From positions 67,501-131,500 of the forward strand of contig CAJNDT010005834.1 in assembly GCA_905221615.1 (NCBI GenBank): 64,000 bases of DNA. The letters are read 5' to 3'. The notes beneath the pieces were generated by a model. The model worked only from the letters and a program-made list of their open reading frames with translations. It was not told the DNA's origin and made no database searches. Source of the DNA: Symbiodinium sp. CCMP2592 (lineage: Eukaryota > Sar > Dinophyceae > Suessiales > Symbiodiniaceae). Below are positions 30,717 to 41,916 of this stretch, in pieces. The position numbers were made by a program, and so were the translations under genes. How positions within the stretch are numbered: position 1 is the stretch's first letter; every line of letters starts with the position of its first letter.

Positions 30717-30932
30717 CTTGTCACCATTTATAGAATCATAGTTCGAGTCCAGCGAACGTGTCATTTAAAGGACTTGGAAGGAGGTAGCGTTCGAAACCCC
30801 TAGACCCTAAGCCCTTCTTTTGCAATGGAGCGGATTCTGACAGGGTGTCCGATAGCAGGAGTACAGCAATTACGATTCGAATTCGGTAAGACAATGAGTC
30901 ATAATGAGTCTGGCCATGGAGCCCGATACAAG

Positions 30933-31075
30933 ATCAAGCCCTCGCAGGCCAGCAGCACGAAGTGGGGTGGCGAGAAGAATGTGCAGGCCGGATTCTGCTG
31001 GGCTCATTCTGAAGATGACCTGACTGTCCGACTACGGATTTTTCCCTTCCAATGTACAACTGTCAAGACGCATCA
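30933..31075 (+). CDS. Exon
   Basis: GATACAAG acceptor; IKPSQASSTKWGGEKNVQAG, then FCWAHSEDDLTVRLRIFPFQ. The W-x3-6-F...L-x-V-x-L pattern is compatible with a C2 or similar beta-sandwich. Donor not fixed. Confidence 0.45.
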
Positions 31076-31346
31076 AGGCTTCGTTAAGGGTAACTTGGGG
31101 GGCCCACACAGGCATAGATGAGCTTTTGGGCTCTTGCCGTCTGTTAAACCGGGAGCGTCGAGATCCTGAAATGAACGTTATAGGATCCTCTTATACTTGG
31201 AGGATCATGGGACTTATTAAGTAGGGTTATAAGTACCTTAATTTGGGATGTAAGTATTTATAAGTATGGTTACCTTAGTTATAAGCCTAGTTACTAAGTC
31301 CCATGACCCACTAAGCAGGAGTCCCCTTGACAGGAACCCTTTACAG

Positions 31347-31440
31347 GTTTTTGAGTCCTGCCAGGCCTTCCTGAAGCTTCGCGTGGCAGTCCAGAAACCC
31401 ACGGAAGTCCCCGAACCGAGCAAGGAGGAGGCCATCGACT
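31347..31440 (+). CDS. Exon
   Basis: TTTACAG acceptor; VFESCQAFLKLRVAVQKPTE, then VPEPSKEEAIDC; donor GTATTTT. Confidence 0.55.
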
Positions 31441-31844
31441 GTATTTTTTTCTCGTTTCTCATGTGTTGGAGTATGGTCTGGGGTTTAGGGGTTTGACGGC
31501 TTGATGGTGCTCTTGTTTCTTATATAGCCTTACAATTACATGTGCTCTTTGCTTCTGAATTCCGCGCACCTCTCATTGGGTTCATGTGCTTGTTGTCATA
31601 GTGCGGGAAACGTCCGTGGAGACGAAAGCATTATGCAATAGAAGTGCTGGGCTGTCGCACATCCGGTTGCCCTGTGCACAGCGTTTGCGACATTCTTATC
31701 CGGTCCATTGCATATCACCCTACGCTTGAAAGCCGCACCTGCACTAGGACTCTCCAAACCGGAAAACCGTATACCGAATGACCAGGCATTAAAGGTAATT
31801 AAGACCTTAAGCCCTAAACCCACAACCCAAAACAGTTTTGCTGA

Positions 31845-31953
31845 CCCCAAGGGTCCAAGTACCTAATAATCACATACTCTCCGAAATCCTAACGTACATA
31901 ACTACTATCCTAAAACCGAGTACTTATTTATTGGGTCTTTTGGACCCTTGGGG
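31845..31953. mobile_element. TIR element, family D, flanked by ~37-bp direct repeats
   Basis: 109 bp, arms CCCCAAGGGTCC/GGACCCTTGGGG. The same ~37 nt (TAAGCCCTAAACCCACAACC...TTTTGCTGA) lies on both sides, 31809-31844 and 31955-31992. Its twin at 48960-49068 has the same length and about a dozen differences. Confidence 0.8.
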
Positions 31954-31993
31954 TTAAGCCCTAAACCCACAACCCAAAAACAGTTTTGCTGAG

Positions 31994-32057
31994 TTCTTGG
32001 AGATCCGCGAACCCAAAATCCAGCCCCCCAAGCTCAGGCAAAAAGACTGGCGAAACT
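31994..32057 (+). CDS. Exon
   Basis: TTGCTGAG acceptor, which is the end of the repeat flanking the family-D element; FLEIREPKIQPPKLRQKDWR; donor GCGAGCCC (GC). Confidence 0.5.
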
Positions 32058-32441
32058 GCGAGCCCTCATAGTTCCTCATAGCCCCAAGGATTTCGGGTAG
32101 AAGAGAGTAGTTGGGGGGGGGGCTATGTAGAGTCAGATTTATCTTCAACTCTCACTTCAAACTCTCACTTCCTCCTTCTTCTTCCCTCCTCCCCTAAACC
32201 CTTCACACCTAAATCCCAACGCGCAAAACCCGAAAGCCCGAAGCCTCCCAGAAGCACATCGATATGCCTGCAGACTCTGATCTAGGGCCCTTAATTAATG
32301 ACTACCTACACGATTTGGGGGTTCCTTATTGTAATTATGGTGTTGTATACACCCTTTAATGGTATTGTATAAACCCCTTAAAGGAACCCTATTCTAGTTG
32401 TTAAGGCACTTCTATTGACTTCGTCACCCCCTCCGTTGCAG

Positions 32442-32499
32442 AGGCACCTAGAGAGGAACCGAAGCCAGCGAAGCAGACAGACCCAGGCCTCCGCTCCTT
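32442..32499 (+). CDS. Short exon
   Basis: CGTTGCAG acceptor; APREEPKPAKQTDPGLRS; donor unclear. Confidence 0.45.
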
Positions 32500-32913
32500 A
32501 GGCATCTAGGGTTTAGGGTTTAGGGTTTAGGTTTCAGGGTTTTCGTTTAGGTTTCAGAGTTTAGGGTTCAGGCTTCAGCGTTTATAGGGTTTAGGGTGTT
32601 GGCTAGTCTAAGATTCCAAGTACGGGCCCCTAATCTGTACCCTTAGGCTTATTAATTGCGGGCAGGGATTCTAGGGACCCTTACGTGCGCATATGGGAGA
32701 TTCCGAAAACAGGGGACCCTAATGTGGTAACCTAAATAGTAGGGTCCTTATTATATGGACCCCAACCTAAGGTACCCGTATTTTCGGAAACTCCCATATA
32801 CTGTATAGTTAGAAGCTGCCCCCACCCTGTAAAAGTGACTATAAGGATTATATTAGGGCCCTATTGTATTCCTATTATACCACTATTACAGGGTGGGGGG
32901 GCCCCTTCTAACG

Positions 32914-33026
32914 TATATGGGTGGTTGTCAAAATTAGGGTCCCTTTCTGGATCCCCAGCATAATTACGGCACCTAATATTTAGGGTACCCAAAAAAGGGA
33001 GCCTAGGTTTGACAACCACCCATATA
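32914..33026. mobile_element. TIR element, family J, perfect 19-bp arms
   Basis: TATATGGGTGGTTGTCAAA at 32914 is exactly inverted at 33008-33026. Another copy is at 45070-45167. Confidence 0.85.
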
Positions 33027-33172
33027 GTAGGTATTATAGGCCTAAGGGTCCAAGTACCCAAATAGTAAAGTTTCAAGGTCCAAAAACCACTCAGAGTATG
33101 GATTTTGGGATCTAAATCCCTACAATTTGGGTACTTGGACCCTCTGGTCCTTACCCCGGCAGGGTGAAGGGC

Positions 33173-33225
33173 CTACATGCTAGAGGCCCGTGGTGTCAAC
33201 CTAGGAGTTGGGATATGGGTTTACT
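33173..33225 (+). CDS. Possible exon
   Basis: CCCGGCAG acceptor; VKGLHARGPWCQPRSW; donor not fixed. Confidence 0.3.
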
Positions 33226-33852
33226 GAGACCCAAAGGTGCCATGTACAGTTATAATGGATACTGAAGCCTTAAAGGGGTCCCCATGTAAGTACTTATAAT
33301 GGTACATGGAGCCTTAGGGAAAGGGTCATGGGACCTAGTAACTAGGGTTATAATTAAGGTAACTATACCTATAACTACTTATAACTCCGATTAAGGTACT
33401 TATACCCGTATTACTTACTAAGTCCCATGATCCTCCAAGTAGCGGTCCGCAGGCTGTCAGGTTTGACACTTTAGAGTGTTGTTGGGTCTCCTTGTCCTCA
33501 TAGAATGCTTGAAGATTTGGTATGAAAACGTTTGCCATGGGGTTCACAGGCTCTTTACGGGCTCTTCTGGCACTTGAACTTGTTTGGTGTGTGCCTTTTG
33601 CGGTTGCTCTTATTGGGATCTTGAACAGATGTCTTGCTGTTTACCTAGTAAGGGAAGTAGAGTAGCCTTCAATGGATTCGGATTACGGTTCTTTTTCTTG
33701 GAGGGTTTTGGTTCAGGGTTCACGGGCTTGGAGCTTCGGGTGCAACGATTCAGGGGCTTTGGGTTCAGGGTTTTGAACCAAACCCGGCAGGGTTGCGCTG
33801 CTGCAGGTTAGGGGCTTGATTATTTGTGTGACCTGGTTTGGGGTTGCCGCAG

Positions 33853-33933
33853 GGGTTTATGACGTTTCCTTCGCGTTCGTTTGCGTCGAGGATTGTTGAA
33901 CTGTTGGGGAAGCTTTCGGGAAACTCGCATGGC
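33853..33933 (+). CDS. Exon
   Basis: TTGCCGCAG acceptor; FMTFPSRSFASRIVELLGKL, then SGNSH; donor GCTTGAAA (GC). Confidence 0.5.
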
Positions 33934-34262
33934 TTGAAAATTACAGGGGCCTGAATAATTAGAATGTGGTTTTGGGGATTCTTTATAGTAGAATAGACCC
34001 CAAAACCTATTCTGACTATTAAGGCCCCTATGGTTGCCATTAAGCCTCTTGGTTGCAGCCTTTGGGGCCGCAGGGTTTGGTGGTGGAAACGTCTGAGGTT
34101 TATGGGTTTAGGGGTTTAGGGTTCACAGGTTTAGGAGTCAAGGCTTGGCAGTTTGCTGTTTAGGATTGACATATTAGCATAATTAAAAGCCTCGATCTAG
34201 GCACTGGGCTAGGTGTCGGTGGGTTTAGGGTTGAGGATGTTGAGACGTAGAGCATTTTACAG

Positions 34263-34314
34263 TGCGGAAGCCGCAAGTGCTATCTCCGAAGGACCGCAAG
34301 GCACTGGACAAGAG
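34263..34314 (+). CDS. Short exon
   Basis: TTTTACAG acceptor; RKPQVLSPKDRKALDK; basic; donor unclear (GACTGATG). Confidence 0.5.
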
Positions 34315-34550
34315 GACTGATGGGGGGTTTTATGTTGCGGGGTTGAGGGTTTGGACATGTAATTGGTCAAGTTCTTGCTGGATGTTGATCGGGTCAGGGT
34401 ATGTGTGCCTTCTTTTGATCCAAGGGTAAAAGGAGGGACCCTTAACAAGGACCCCTAGGTATATACCCTTAATATAGCTACTATATATCCATTATATAGC
34501 CCATTATAGGGTAGGGGTCCCCATTTAGGGTCCCTCCTTCTCCCCTTTAG

Positions 34551-34595
34551 AGAGACTGACGCAGGCCCGCGAGGTCGGGCTTCAATCCGGCCATG
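34551..34595 (+). CDS. Short exon
   Basis: CCCTTTAG acceptor; RLTQAREVGLQSGH; donor G|GTTTCTGG. A family-G-like arm follows. Confidence 0.4.
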
Positions 34596-34892
34596 GTTTC
34601 TGGCTTGAGGGAAGATCTGGAAAGTACAACCCCTCGGTTGATCATAGAAATCCAGCATTACCTTAAGGACACTAAACTATGGGAATTGGGGCATATTCCT
34701 TAATATGGGTAATGCAGGATTTATATCATCAACCCTACTTTATACCATCCCAAACGAGGGTCCAGGATTAATACGGGCTTACAAGGGTTTAGGGCTTATA
34801 AGGTCTAGAAATTAGAAAGTAGAACCCCTAATTCAGGGCCCCATTCCTTATTGGGGGATCTGGTGTCTAGATGATCGGCGAGATTCTCCCAG

Positions 34893-34955
34893 GAGTCCGG
34901 CTTTTGGCTCGGTTCTGCTTTGCGGCTCGGTTGCGCCAGACTGTTGACCTTCCTG
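34893..34955 (+). CDS. Possible exon
   Basis: CTCCCAG acceptor; ESGFWLGSALRLGCARLLTF; hydrophobic. The overlapping minus-strand frame is not preferred. Confidence 0.35.
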
Positions 34956-35271
34956 CCTAGCTAGCTTTCAGTTGCGACAGATCTGTCTGGATTAAACAAA
35001 ATAAGCAACCCATATCTTTTGGGGGTTGTGTCACCGAATATTGATTTTAGGGCTGGGTCCTTACCAAAAATTAATTTTTGACAAATCAAGGTAGTGTTGT
35101 TCTCGGCATCAGCAACGTATTCTCCCCCACCCCGCTCTCTTCTGGAAAAACTAGCAAAAGACAATTGCAAATGGACGAATCCGGCCAGATCCACTCTTTT
35201 TCAGCTGAGCCTAAACCACTATTCAAGACAGCTGCAGTTATGCAATCCCAGCTCGCTGCTGACTGAAGCGG

Positions 35272-35380
35272 ATACCCGCGTACAGGCCGCCTTCACAAAA
35301 AAAACAAGATCTTGCTTGCCTGTTTTGGTGATCCAAAACATGTTCGCCGTATTGAAAGCCATATGGCAGAGCCTTTTGCG
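35272..35380 (+). CDS. Exon
   Basis: GACTGAAG acceptor; YPRTGRLHKKNKILLACFGD, then PKHVRRIESHMAEPFA; donor GCG|GTACGT, a strong match. Confidence 0.55.
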
Positions 35381-35812
35381 GTACGTATTTGGGCAACTGA
35401 GGACAACAACTTAGTTGCGGTAGCTTCAGGACGATGGGTTGTACCATTCGTCGTTCGTCTCCATGGGTGCATTTTGAAACCCTAGAGAGACCCAAGCTAT
35501 CGAGCCATGAGGGGTCCGCTAAGCCCGCAACCCTGTGCCATAGTATAAAACGTTTGGTGGCCTAAAGCCCGTTCGCCAAACAAGGCACAGATCCTTTAAA
35601 ATCTCAAACTCGCCACTGCGACCTGCTCTCATCAGGAGCTGGAGAAGCTTCAGCGCACCTTGCTCGCACGGAAGTAAAAGCTAAACAATGGTGATTCGAC
35701 AGACGGATTTGCTCGAATTGGTGTGAAACTCATGCTTATGAACACAACACAAGTCTTACCGATTATAGCCCCGTATATACACGATGTACAAGAAATCATA
35801 CATAGATATAGT

Positions 35813-35819
<7 letters not shown>

Positions 35820-35850
<31 letters not shown>
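35820..35850. repeat. (AT)n microsatellite
   Basis: TA run, followed by CATG/TATG-rich sequence to 36065. Confidence 0.9.
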
Positions 35851-35852
<2 letters not shown>

Positions 35853-36419
35853 CGTTCATACGTATTATATAGATACATTCATATAGACATGCTTGCATGC
35901 ATGTAGTTTGTAAGTATTTTTCGCATGTATGTATGCAAGTGTGCATGCACATGGTCATGCATCTGTATACGTAGATGTATATGCACATGTATATGCATGT
36001 GTGAGCGTTTGTTTGTCGATGTACGTGTAATATTATGTATGCGTATCTGTATATGAAAAGGTATATGTACGTCCAGCAGCCCAAGAGGTTGAACAGCGGC
36101 CCAGTTCAAGCAAGGAATATCTACACTTCACTATATTACACCCCAAAGCACACCAAACCCCTAAACCGTGAAGCACCCTAAACCTAAACCCATAAACCCT
36201 AAACCCCCAAACGCTAAAGCACCCTAAAACCTCAAGCTTATGTGCAGTTTACAATCATGGTCTAAGCTCTTGGATTGGGGCCCTTAATAAGACACTTTTA
36301 CATACCAGAGGGGCTTAAACACCGGTACTAGAACTTTGGTTGGGGACACTACGGAATCATAGTACTAACTGTTTGGGTCCGATCCAGAACCGCAAACATG
36401 AAACCAATCCAGACCCCAG

Positions 36420-36479
36420 GTAAGCCCGAAACCGGAAATCGACGTCAACCGCAAGGACTGCGCCGAGCCTCTGTGGAAA
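36420..36479 (+). CDS. Exon, 20 codons
   Basis: GACCCCAG acceptor; VSPKPEIDVNRKDCAEPLWK; donor GTGGCC. Followed by an open FLHGGAYQ segment before GTGTTG that may be a further micro-exon. Confidence 0.5.
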
Positions 36480-37077
36480 GTGGCCTGACAATTCGGGAGG
36501 CAAGGAGTTCTTGCATGGCGGCGCATATCAGGTGTTGTGTTGGCTTCAGGAAGTCGGATGGAGGGTTGAGGGCTAAGCATTCCGGTATGGCTTGGGATCT
36601 GAATCTGTACTGTCTTAGGCTTAGGGCTTATAGGGCGCCATGGCTTCAGAGTTTACGGCTTGCAGTTGTGGCTTTCGGATAGCTCTGTGGTCCACGGTGG
36701 CAGGACAAGCAATCCTATCATTGGCCTCAAAGGGGTCCCTATTTAGGTACTTCAAGGCTTAAGTATATACCATATGAGCGCATGGAGTTTTAGGACGTAG
36801 GTTCTGGTAGTTGAAGGTAAGGCCTAGACCCCACCAGCAGAGCCCCCCCGACTACCCCCTTGTTGGAGCCGAAGTACCCATAATTAGGACCGTAATGCCT
36901 GTTTCAAAGGGTACTTTGGCGGTGCTGGTAATAAACCCCCCTAAACCCCAAACCCAAAACTTACCCCAAACCCCAAACCCTAAACCCTAAATTCCCCAAA
37001 CCCCAATTCCTAAACCTCAAATCCAGAACTTCAAACGCCAAACCGTAAACTGTGGACTCTAAGCTCCAAGCCCTGAG

Positions 37078-37160
37078 CTTCCGAAGGTCCGCCAGCTGTC
37101 GGTAGCTGAACTGGAGAGGTGGCTCGAGGAGCAGTCGTGCAGGGTTTTGAAGCTCTTCGA
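37078..37160 (+). CDS. Exon, helical
   Basis: CCCTGAG acceptor; LPKVRQLSVAELERWLEEQS, then CRVLKLFE; donor GTTGTTTT. Confidence 0.6.
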
Positions 37161-37981
37161 AGTTGTTTTAAGGGCCCCTTGAAGCGTTTGTGTGTGTACA
37201 GGGGTTACCAGAACAAGGGTACTATAGGATCTGGGGGCTTAGGGTTTAGTTTGGCGTGTTGGGTAACATGAAGGGGGTTCAGGGTTTCCCTCAAGGCTCC
37301 TTTAGGGGTTCTAGACTCTAAACTGGTTCTACTGCAGGGTTTAGTGGTTTCGGGCTTTAGGGGTTTAGGGGCCAGGGGGTTCTAGTGCTCAACTGTTGGG
37401 GATTACTGTAGGTTTTGCGGTTTGGGGTTTGGGGAGGTTTACGTGGCAGTTCAGACAGAGTTTGAGGTTTGGGAGTTTAGCGGGTTGCAGAGTTTCATGG
37501 TTTCGGGTTTATGGGTTTGGGGTCTTGTAGTATGGGGGCCGTAATAATTACCTATACTATTTCGGGGGTTCCTCAGTCCTTAGTATAAGTACAGCATAGT
37601 ATACCCCAAAACCCTACTATTCTAATTATTGAGGCGTCTATATTAGGGCTTCGGGCGTTGAGGGTTCCAGGGTTGACGGTCCTCGGTTGTCAGGCTTCAA
37701 GGCCTTCGGGTTTAGGGTTTAGGGGTTCAGGGTTGTTTAGGGTTTAGCGCCTTCGGGTTGAGACCCTCAAGTTGACCCTGCACCATGTTTTTGGGGAAGC
37801 AGCTACCCTAATGCCCTGAGGCTCCATGTACCCATAAAGTATCCGGTTGAGGGCGTGGGTTTAGGGTTTAAGGCTTAGTTTTTTTTCGGTTGAAGGTATA
37901 TACTTTGGGCTAGCTTAAGGCCACAGTGTATTAGGGCTTGGCAGTTGCGTTTTTCGAGCGGAAGCCGGGCAGTTGTGAAAG

Positions 37982-38068
37982 GAACCACCTGCAGAGGGGA
38001 ACCATGCAAGGAGCAGCGAAGACAACGTGCAACAAGAACCTGCTCGAGGACTCTGTTGCAGCCCCCAC
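37982..38068 (+). CDS. Exon
   Basis: GTGAAAG acceptor; PPAEGNHARSSEDNVQQEPA or, one frame over, MQGAAKTTCNKNLLEDSVAA; donor GTGAGTGG is a good match. Confidence 0.45.
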
Positions 38069-38260
38069 GTGAGTGGCGCTGATGTTGGATGTTTACGTAA
38101 GGCGTGTGGCGGTGGCAGTGGGCCCTCCTGGGCTTGCTAGAGGTGTCTATTGCAAGTCGTTCGCAGCCAAGCCCACATACAGGTGCTATGCATTTATGGC
38201 ACCTGACATCCTCTGCCCTACACTGACGATATTTACAAGCGAACTTGGGTTCTCGTCCAG

Positions 38261-38321
38261 CGCGGAGAGGCTCGAAGGCAGCCAAGGCAAGTTCCCAACC
38301 GCCGACCGTCCAAGCATCGAA
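38261..38321 (+). CDS. Exon
   Basis: TCGTCCAG acceptor; AERLEGSQGKFPTADRPSIE; donor GCCCTCAG (GC). Upstream 38102-38260 is also open in this frame (VAVAVGPPGLARGVYCKSFA). Confidence 0.45.
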
Positions 38322-38462
38322 GCCCTCAGACCCTAAAGCCTAAAACCTGTCTAAAGCCCTAATCCCAGAGGGTCCAAGTAGCAAAATAGTGGGATATTAG
38401 GTCCTACTATTTGGGTACTTGCACCCTCTAGGAATGCTGCTTGAACCCTCAAGCCCCAAAAG

Positions 38463-38561
38463 TCACATCCCCGAAAGCGTGAGGAGGAGCAGCTGCGGAA
38501 GCAGCGCCGGCGTAGCCGCCGCGATGACGAACGCGGGCAGAAGCGGCTGGAAGAGGAGGAG
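38463..38561 (+). CDS. Exon, highly charged helix
   Basis: CAAAAG acceptor; 33 codons, KREEEQLRKQRRRSRRDDER then QKRLEEEE; donor GCCTTACA (GC). Likely coiled coil or single alpha-helix. Confidence 0.6.
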
Positions 38562-38925
38562 GCCTTACACTCAATTATTACCTGGGCCCCCAAAGTATGC
38601 ACAATAATGGCCTTTTATAGGTATTGGGCCATTATTTTACCTACTTTTGAGGGGGTTAGGTACGGGTTCCTTGAAAGGGTTTTTTTCGGGCTTTGGTGGG
38701 TTCTACAAGGGGTGTTTACAGCCTTTGAAGGCTCCCAAAGATCCAACAGTCAGGTGCTTGGGCTTAGGATAGTTACTGTAGTCGATTTGTAGCTTAACCC
38801 TAAACCCTTAAACCCGCAACCCTAAGAGTACATGACAATGATCAGGTACTTGGAGACTTAAGGTTTGTTTCAGGGTGAGATGTGTAGACTCTACAGAACC
38901 AAAGGACCCTAAAATTTCTCAGAGG

Positions 38926-39115
38926 GTCCATATATACTACCATTACGGAATTGGGTCCCAAAAGACAGTTCCTACTGTTGATGATATAAGTCCTGCATGA
39001 CCTTAACTATGGGAATTATGGTATATTCCTTATTGTCGGTAATGCAGGATTCATATCATCAAGGGTACTATGGTATATACTTCCACAATGGTCGTCTACA
39101 TGGACCCTCTTGGTA
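38926..39115. mobile_element. Nested TIR elements: family C inside family K
   Basis: Family-K arms at 38926-38976 and 39062-39115 enclose a family-C hairpin (38977-39061). Confidence 0.75.
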
Positions 39116-39164
39116 CTTAGACCCCTTGAGACGCTGAACCCGAAGACCCTCGACTCGAAGCCAG

Positions 39165-39240
39165 GATGGTCAGTGGTGGAGCCCAGACCAGGAGGAGAGA
39201 ACCGAGCACCTTTGCCGCCGCTGCTCCGCTCAGCCGCACG
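39165..39240 (+). CDS. Exon with CxxC
   Basis: AAGCCAG acceptor; DGQWWSPDQEERTEHLCRRC, then SAQPH. A family-B element begins about 10 nt downstream. Confidence 0.5.
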
Positions 39241-39646
39241 GAAAAAATTCTGAGTTTTAGGTGTACCTTATTTTGGGGTCCTTATGATAGGGTTCCTACC
39301 ATTTATATAGGGTACTATATAAGAGTCCCCTATTGTCGGAAACTCCCATTTATGCAGTGGCCCTACGCTGAGAATCCATGTGTCCATACAAGGATCCTTT
39401 AAGTTTTCACGTAAGGGTTCCATAAGGGTGCAGGCTTAAGGGTTTAGGGCTTCGGGACAAGATGTCTACTTACTGCTAGGTAGATACATCAGCCTCTGGT
39501 TTGAGCTTGATCGAAACAGGTACTCTAAATATCAGAGGTACGAGCAAGGCAATACCAGTAGGCACTCTACACAGGCCTATTTGGAACCACATGAGACATT
39601 GAGCCGCCGATCAACCCTGTAGGAGCCACAAGCTCTCTGACAACGC

Positions 39647-39805
39647 ATGCTAGCCCTGATGAACTCTGATGTATTGGACGTGATCAAGAAGCCCAAATGC
39701 CTCTTACTTGTCATCGACTGTAATTTCAACAGGGTCGTTCAACTGAGGTTGACACCCGGTGCCAAGTTCTGTGCAAGCTGCGGTGCGAGGCTCAGATGTT
39801 TGTGA
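39647..39805 (+). CDS. Zinc-ribbon-like coding segment, 52 codons if unspliced
   Basis: ATG preceded in frame by TGA; MLALMNSDVLDVIKKPKCLL, then LTPGAKFCASCGARL before TGA. The KFCxxCGAxL motif is a common single zinc-ribbon knuckle. The distal part could instead be an exon starting after CAACTGAG (39750). Confidence 0.5.
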   Translation: MLALMNSDVLDVIKKPKCLLLVIDCNFNRVVQLRLTPGAKFCASCGARLRCL

Positions 39806-39985
39806 AAAGCTGGCCGGCTTGTTTGGGGTTGAGGGTTTTTAGGGTTTGGGGTTTAGCCAGACAGACGGAGCCCTTGAACAAGACCCTACATATCTCATCC
39901 TAAATGTGAGGACTGGCAAGGGCGAGCCTTCTAGCAATTTAAGCATCTACCCTCGCTTTAAAGAGGATGTAGGTCTATCGGCCAG

Positions 39986-40017
39986 AAGCCGTGACCATTA
40001 ACAAGGAAGCCAAGACT
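39986..40017 (+). CDS. Micro-exon
   Basis: CGGCCAG acceptor; AVTINKEAKT; donor GTTGGG. Confidence 0.4.
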
Positions 40018-40370
40018 GTTGGGTTTGCAGGTTCAGGCCAAGCCATCTAGGTTCAGGTTCGTTGTTTGGTGCTCGTTTTGTTGGAGTTCATTCGTTTTAC
40101 GGTATTAATGCTTTAGGACGTGGGAATCTGGGTAATCCTAGAGCACAGATCCTCAGCCTCAGAGAGATTTTGAACCGAACCTCCAAAATCCTAAAGTCTA
40201 AACTCGAACCCCACCCGGCTTCAAACCCCACCCTGCACTTCCCTACTTAAAGGATCATGGGACCTAGGAACTAGGGTTATAGCCAAGGTAATAAAACTTA
40301 TAACTACTTATATCCCCAATTAAGGTACTCTTATAACCCCACTTACTAAGTCCCATGATCCTCCAAGTAG

Positions 40371-40477
40371 CTCGCAAGCCGTGCAGTAAACCGCGCACCC
40401 CGTTTGCTACGACCACTTCAGGCGCACCCGTTGACGGGCAGCCAGAGGAGACAGAGGCGACCATCGACACCATCCAG
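40371..40477 (+). CDS. Exon sandwiched between family-A elements
   Basis: The acceptor is CCAAGTAG, the last bases of the family-A element at 40244-40369. RKPCSKPRTPFATTTSGAPV, then GQPEETEATIDTIQ; donor GCTTGCTTGGAGGG runs directly into another family-A arm. Thr/Pro-rich linker. Confidence 0.55.
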
Positions 40478-40480
40478 GCT

Positions 40481-40745
40481 TGCTTGGAGGGTCGTCGGAC
40501 TTAGCAAGTAGTTCTATTTTTTGTAGAGTTACAGGTGTCATAACCCCAATTAGGGTCCTTCTTAAGGACTTAGTAAGTAGTTCTATTGTAGTAGAGTTGT
40601 AAGTGTCATAAACCCAAGTTAGGGTCCTTCTTAAGGTACTTCGACATGATAAGTGTCATAACCCCAACTAGGGTCCTTCTTAAGGTACTTGTAAATGATA
40701 AGTGTCACAACTCCAATTAGGGTCCTTTTTAAGGTACTTATAAGT
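40481..40745. repeat. Family-A arm followed by four tandem internal units
   Basis: Around GTGTCATAACCCCAATTAGG / GGTCCTTCTTAAGGTACTT the same ~45-75-nt unit occurs four times with small changes. Confidence 0.7.
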
Positions 40746-40860
40746 CTACTTATTACCTACATCCTTTCCTGGGCCTCAGTCCCAAGAGTCGCAGATGAGT
40801 CTTTTCTTCTAGGGCTTGCCTTTTTTCCTAAACCCGGAAGAGAAGGCAAACTGTGGATCA

Positions 40861-40960
40861 CCTTAACCCTGAAGAACCTACCGTTTTAGGATTCCTTCAT
40901 CTGATTTCCTTATATAAGTCCTTAACAGGGTAGGTTATTCCGGGTTGAGGCAACACCCAC
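40861..40960. mobile_element. TIR element, family H
   Basis: CTTAACCCTGAAGAACCTAC... inverted as ...GTAGGTTATTCCGGGTTGAGG. Other copies: 50222-50310 and a half copy at 20936-21020. Confidence 0.7.
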
Positions 40961-41020
40961 ACAAGGCCCATCATTCTGAATGCTTTTAACCCGGCAGGCC
41001 GAAGGGTTTTAGGATCACAG

Positions 41021-41078
41021 GCCCCCGCAACCACCGAGACCATTGTTGTGTTTAGGGCCTGTGCCCTCTGCTCAGACC
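41021..41078 (+). CDS. Exon with CxxC
   Basis: GATCACAG acceptor; APATTETIVVFRACALCSDP; runs straight into a family-G arm (CCTGGGAGGATCC). Confidence 0.5.
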
Positions 41079-41916
41079 CCTGGGAGGATCCAGGAAGCTT
41101 TTAAGGGATCACGGGACACAATAGGAGTGGTTCTAAGTACCTCGCGGGCCGTTTAGCACCACTAATTGAGGGCCCTATACTGAGAAAAAGGGTACTTTGT
41201 AGGAACCCTTGTAGGGATCTACTCTGTAGATCCTCTTGCTGAGCAGCCCCAGCAGAGGATCGCATTTTGAGGACCTGAAACCATAAACTCTAAACTGATA
41301 CCAAAGGGTCCTAAGTAACTGTATGGTAGAATGTAGGGTTTCTATAATAGAAATTGCTTGTATGATTTTGGGAAGTATCCCCCATAGCAGTACCAAGGAC
41401 CCTTTGGCTGTCCGTGGTTTGTGTTTGGGTTGAGGGTTTCGTGGTGCCAGGCTCATCAGCGTCTGGCGTTCTGAGTGAATTCACTTCGTTTTCGGTGCTT
41501 AACCTCAGGGCCCATGTACCCAAACAGTATATGCTTTGCCCTTAAAGTGTGCTTATGCAGGTATTTTGGGTATATACTGTTTGGGTGCATTAGCCTTAGG
41601 ATTCTGGTTTTGGGTATGTTGTTTCGCGAGTTTAGCCCAAAAGGTCCTAAGTATCTATATGGTAAAATGCAGGGTTTCTAGGTTGGGAAATACTATTATT
41701 GTTTGGGGAAGTCCCATAGCAGTACCTGGGACCGTTTGGGTAGTGCTAAGGCTGTGGGGAGCTAGTCGCTAAAGTGAGCAGGTCCTCAGCTTTTGAAACG
41801 ATTGGCATCTACCTGCCCCCCTCTCAAAGAACGACCCTTGTCGGATTCCAGTTATGACCACGGTGTATATGTATGTGTATATATATATATACATATACAT
41901 ACATACGTCCTCCAAG

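Noticed and set aside
34961-35495. Two minus-strand frames that read like protein
   Set aside because: The + strand has an exon ending at a strong GTACGT donor (35380); no start, stop or splice logic links the minus frames.
37875-38285. 136-codon minus-strand frame
   Set aside because: Longest clean frame in the island, but Cys/His/Arg-rich as expected of a shadow of GC-rich + strand exons that have proper splice sites.
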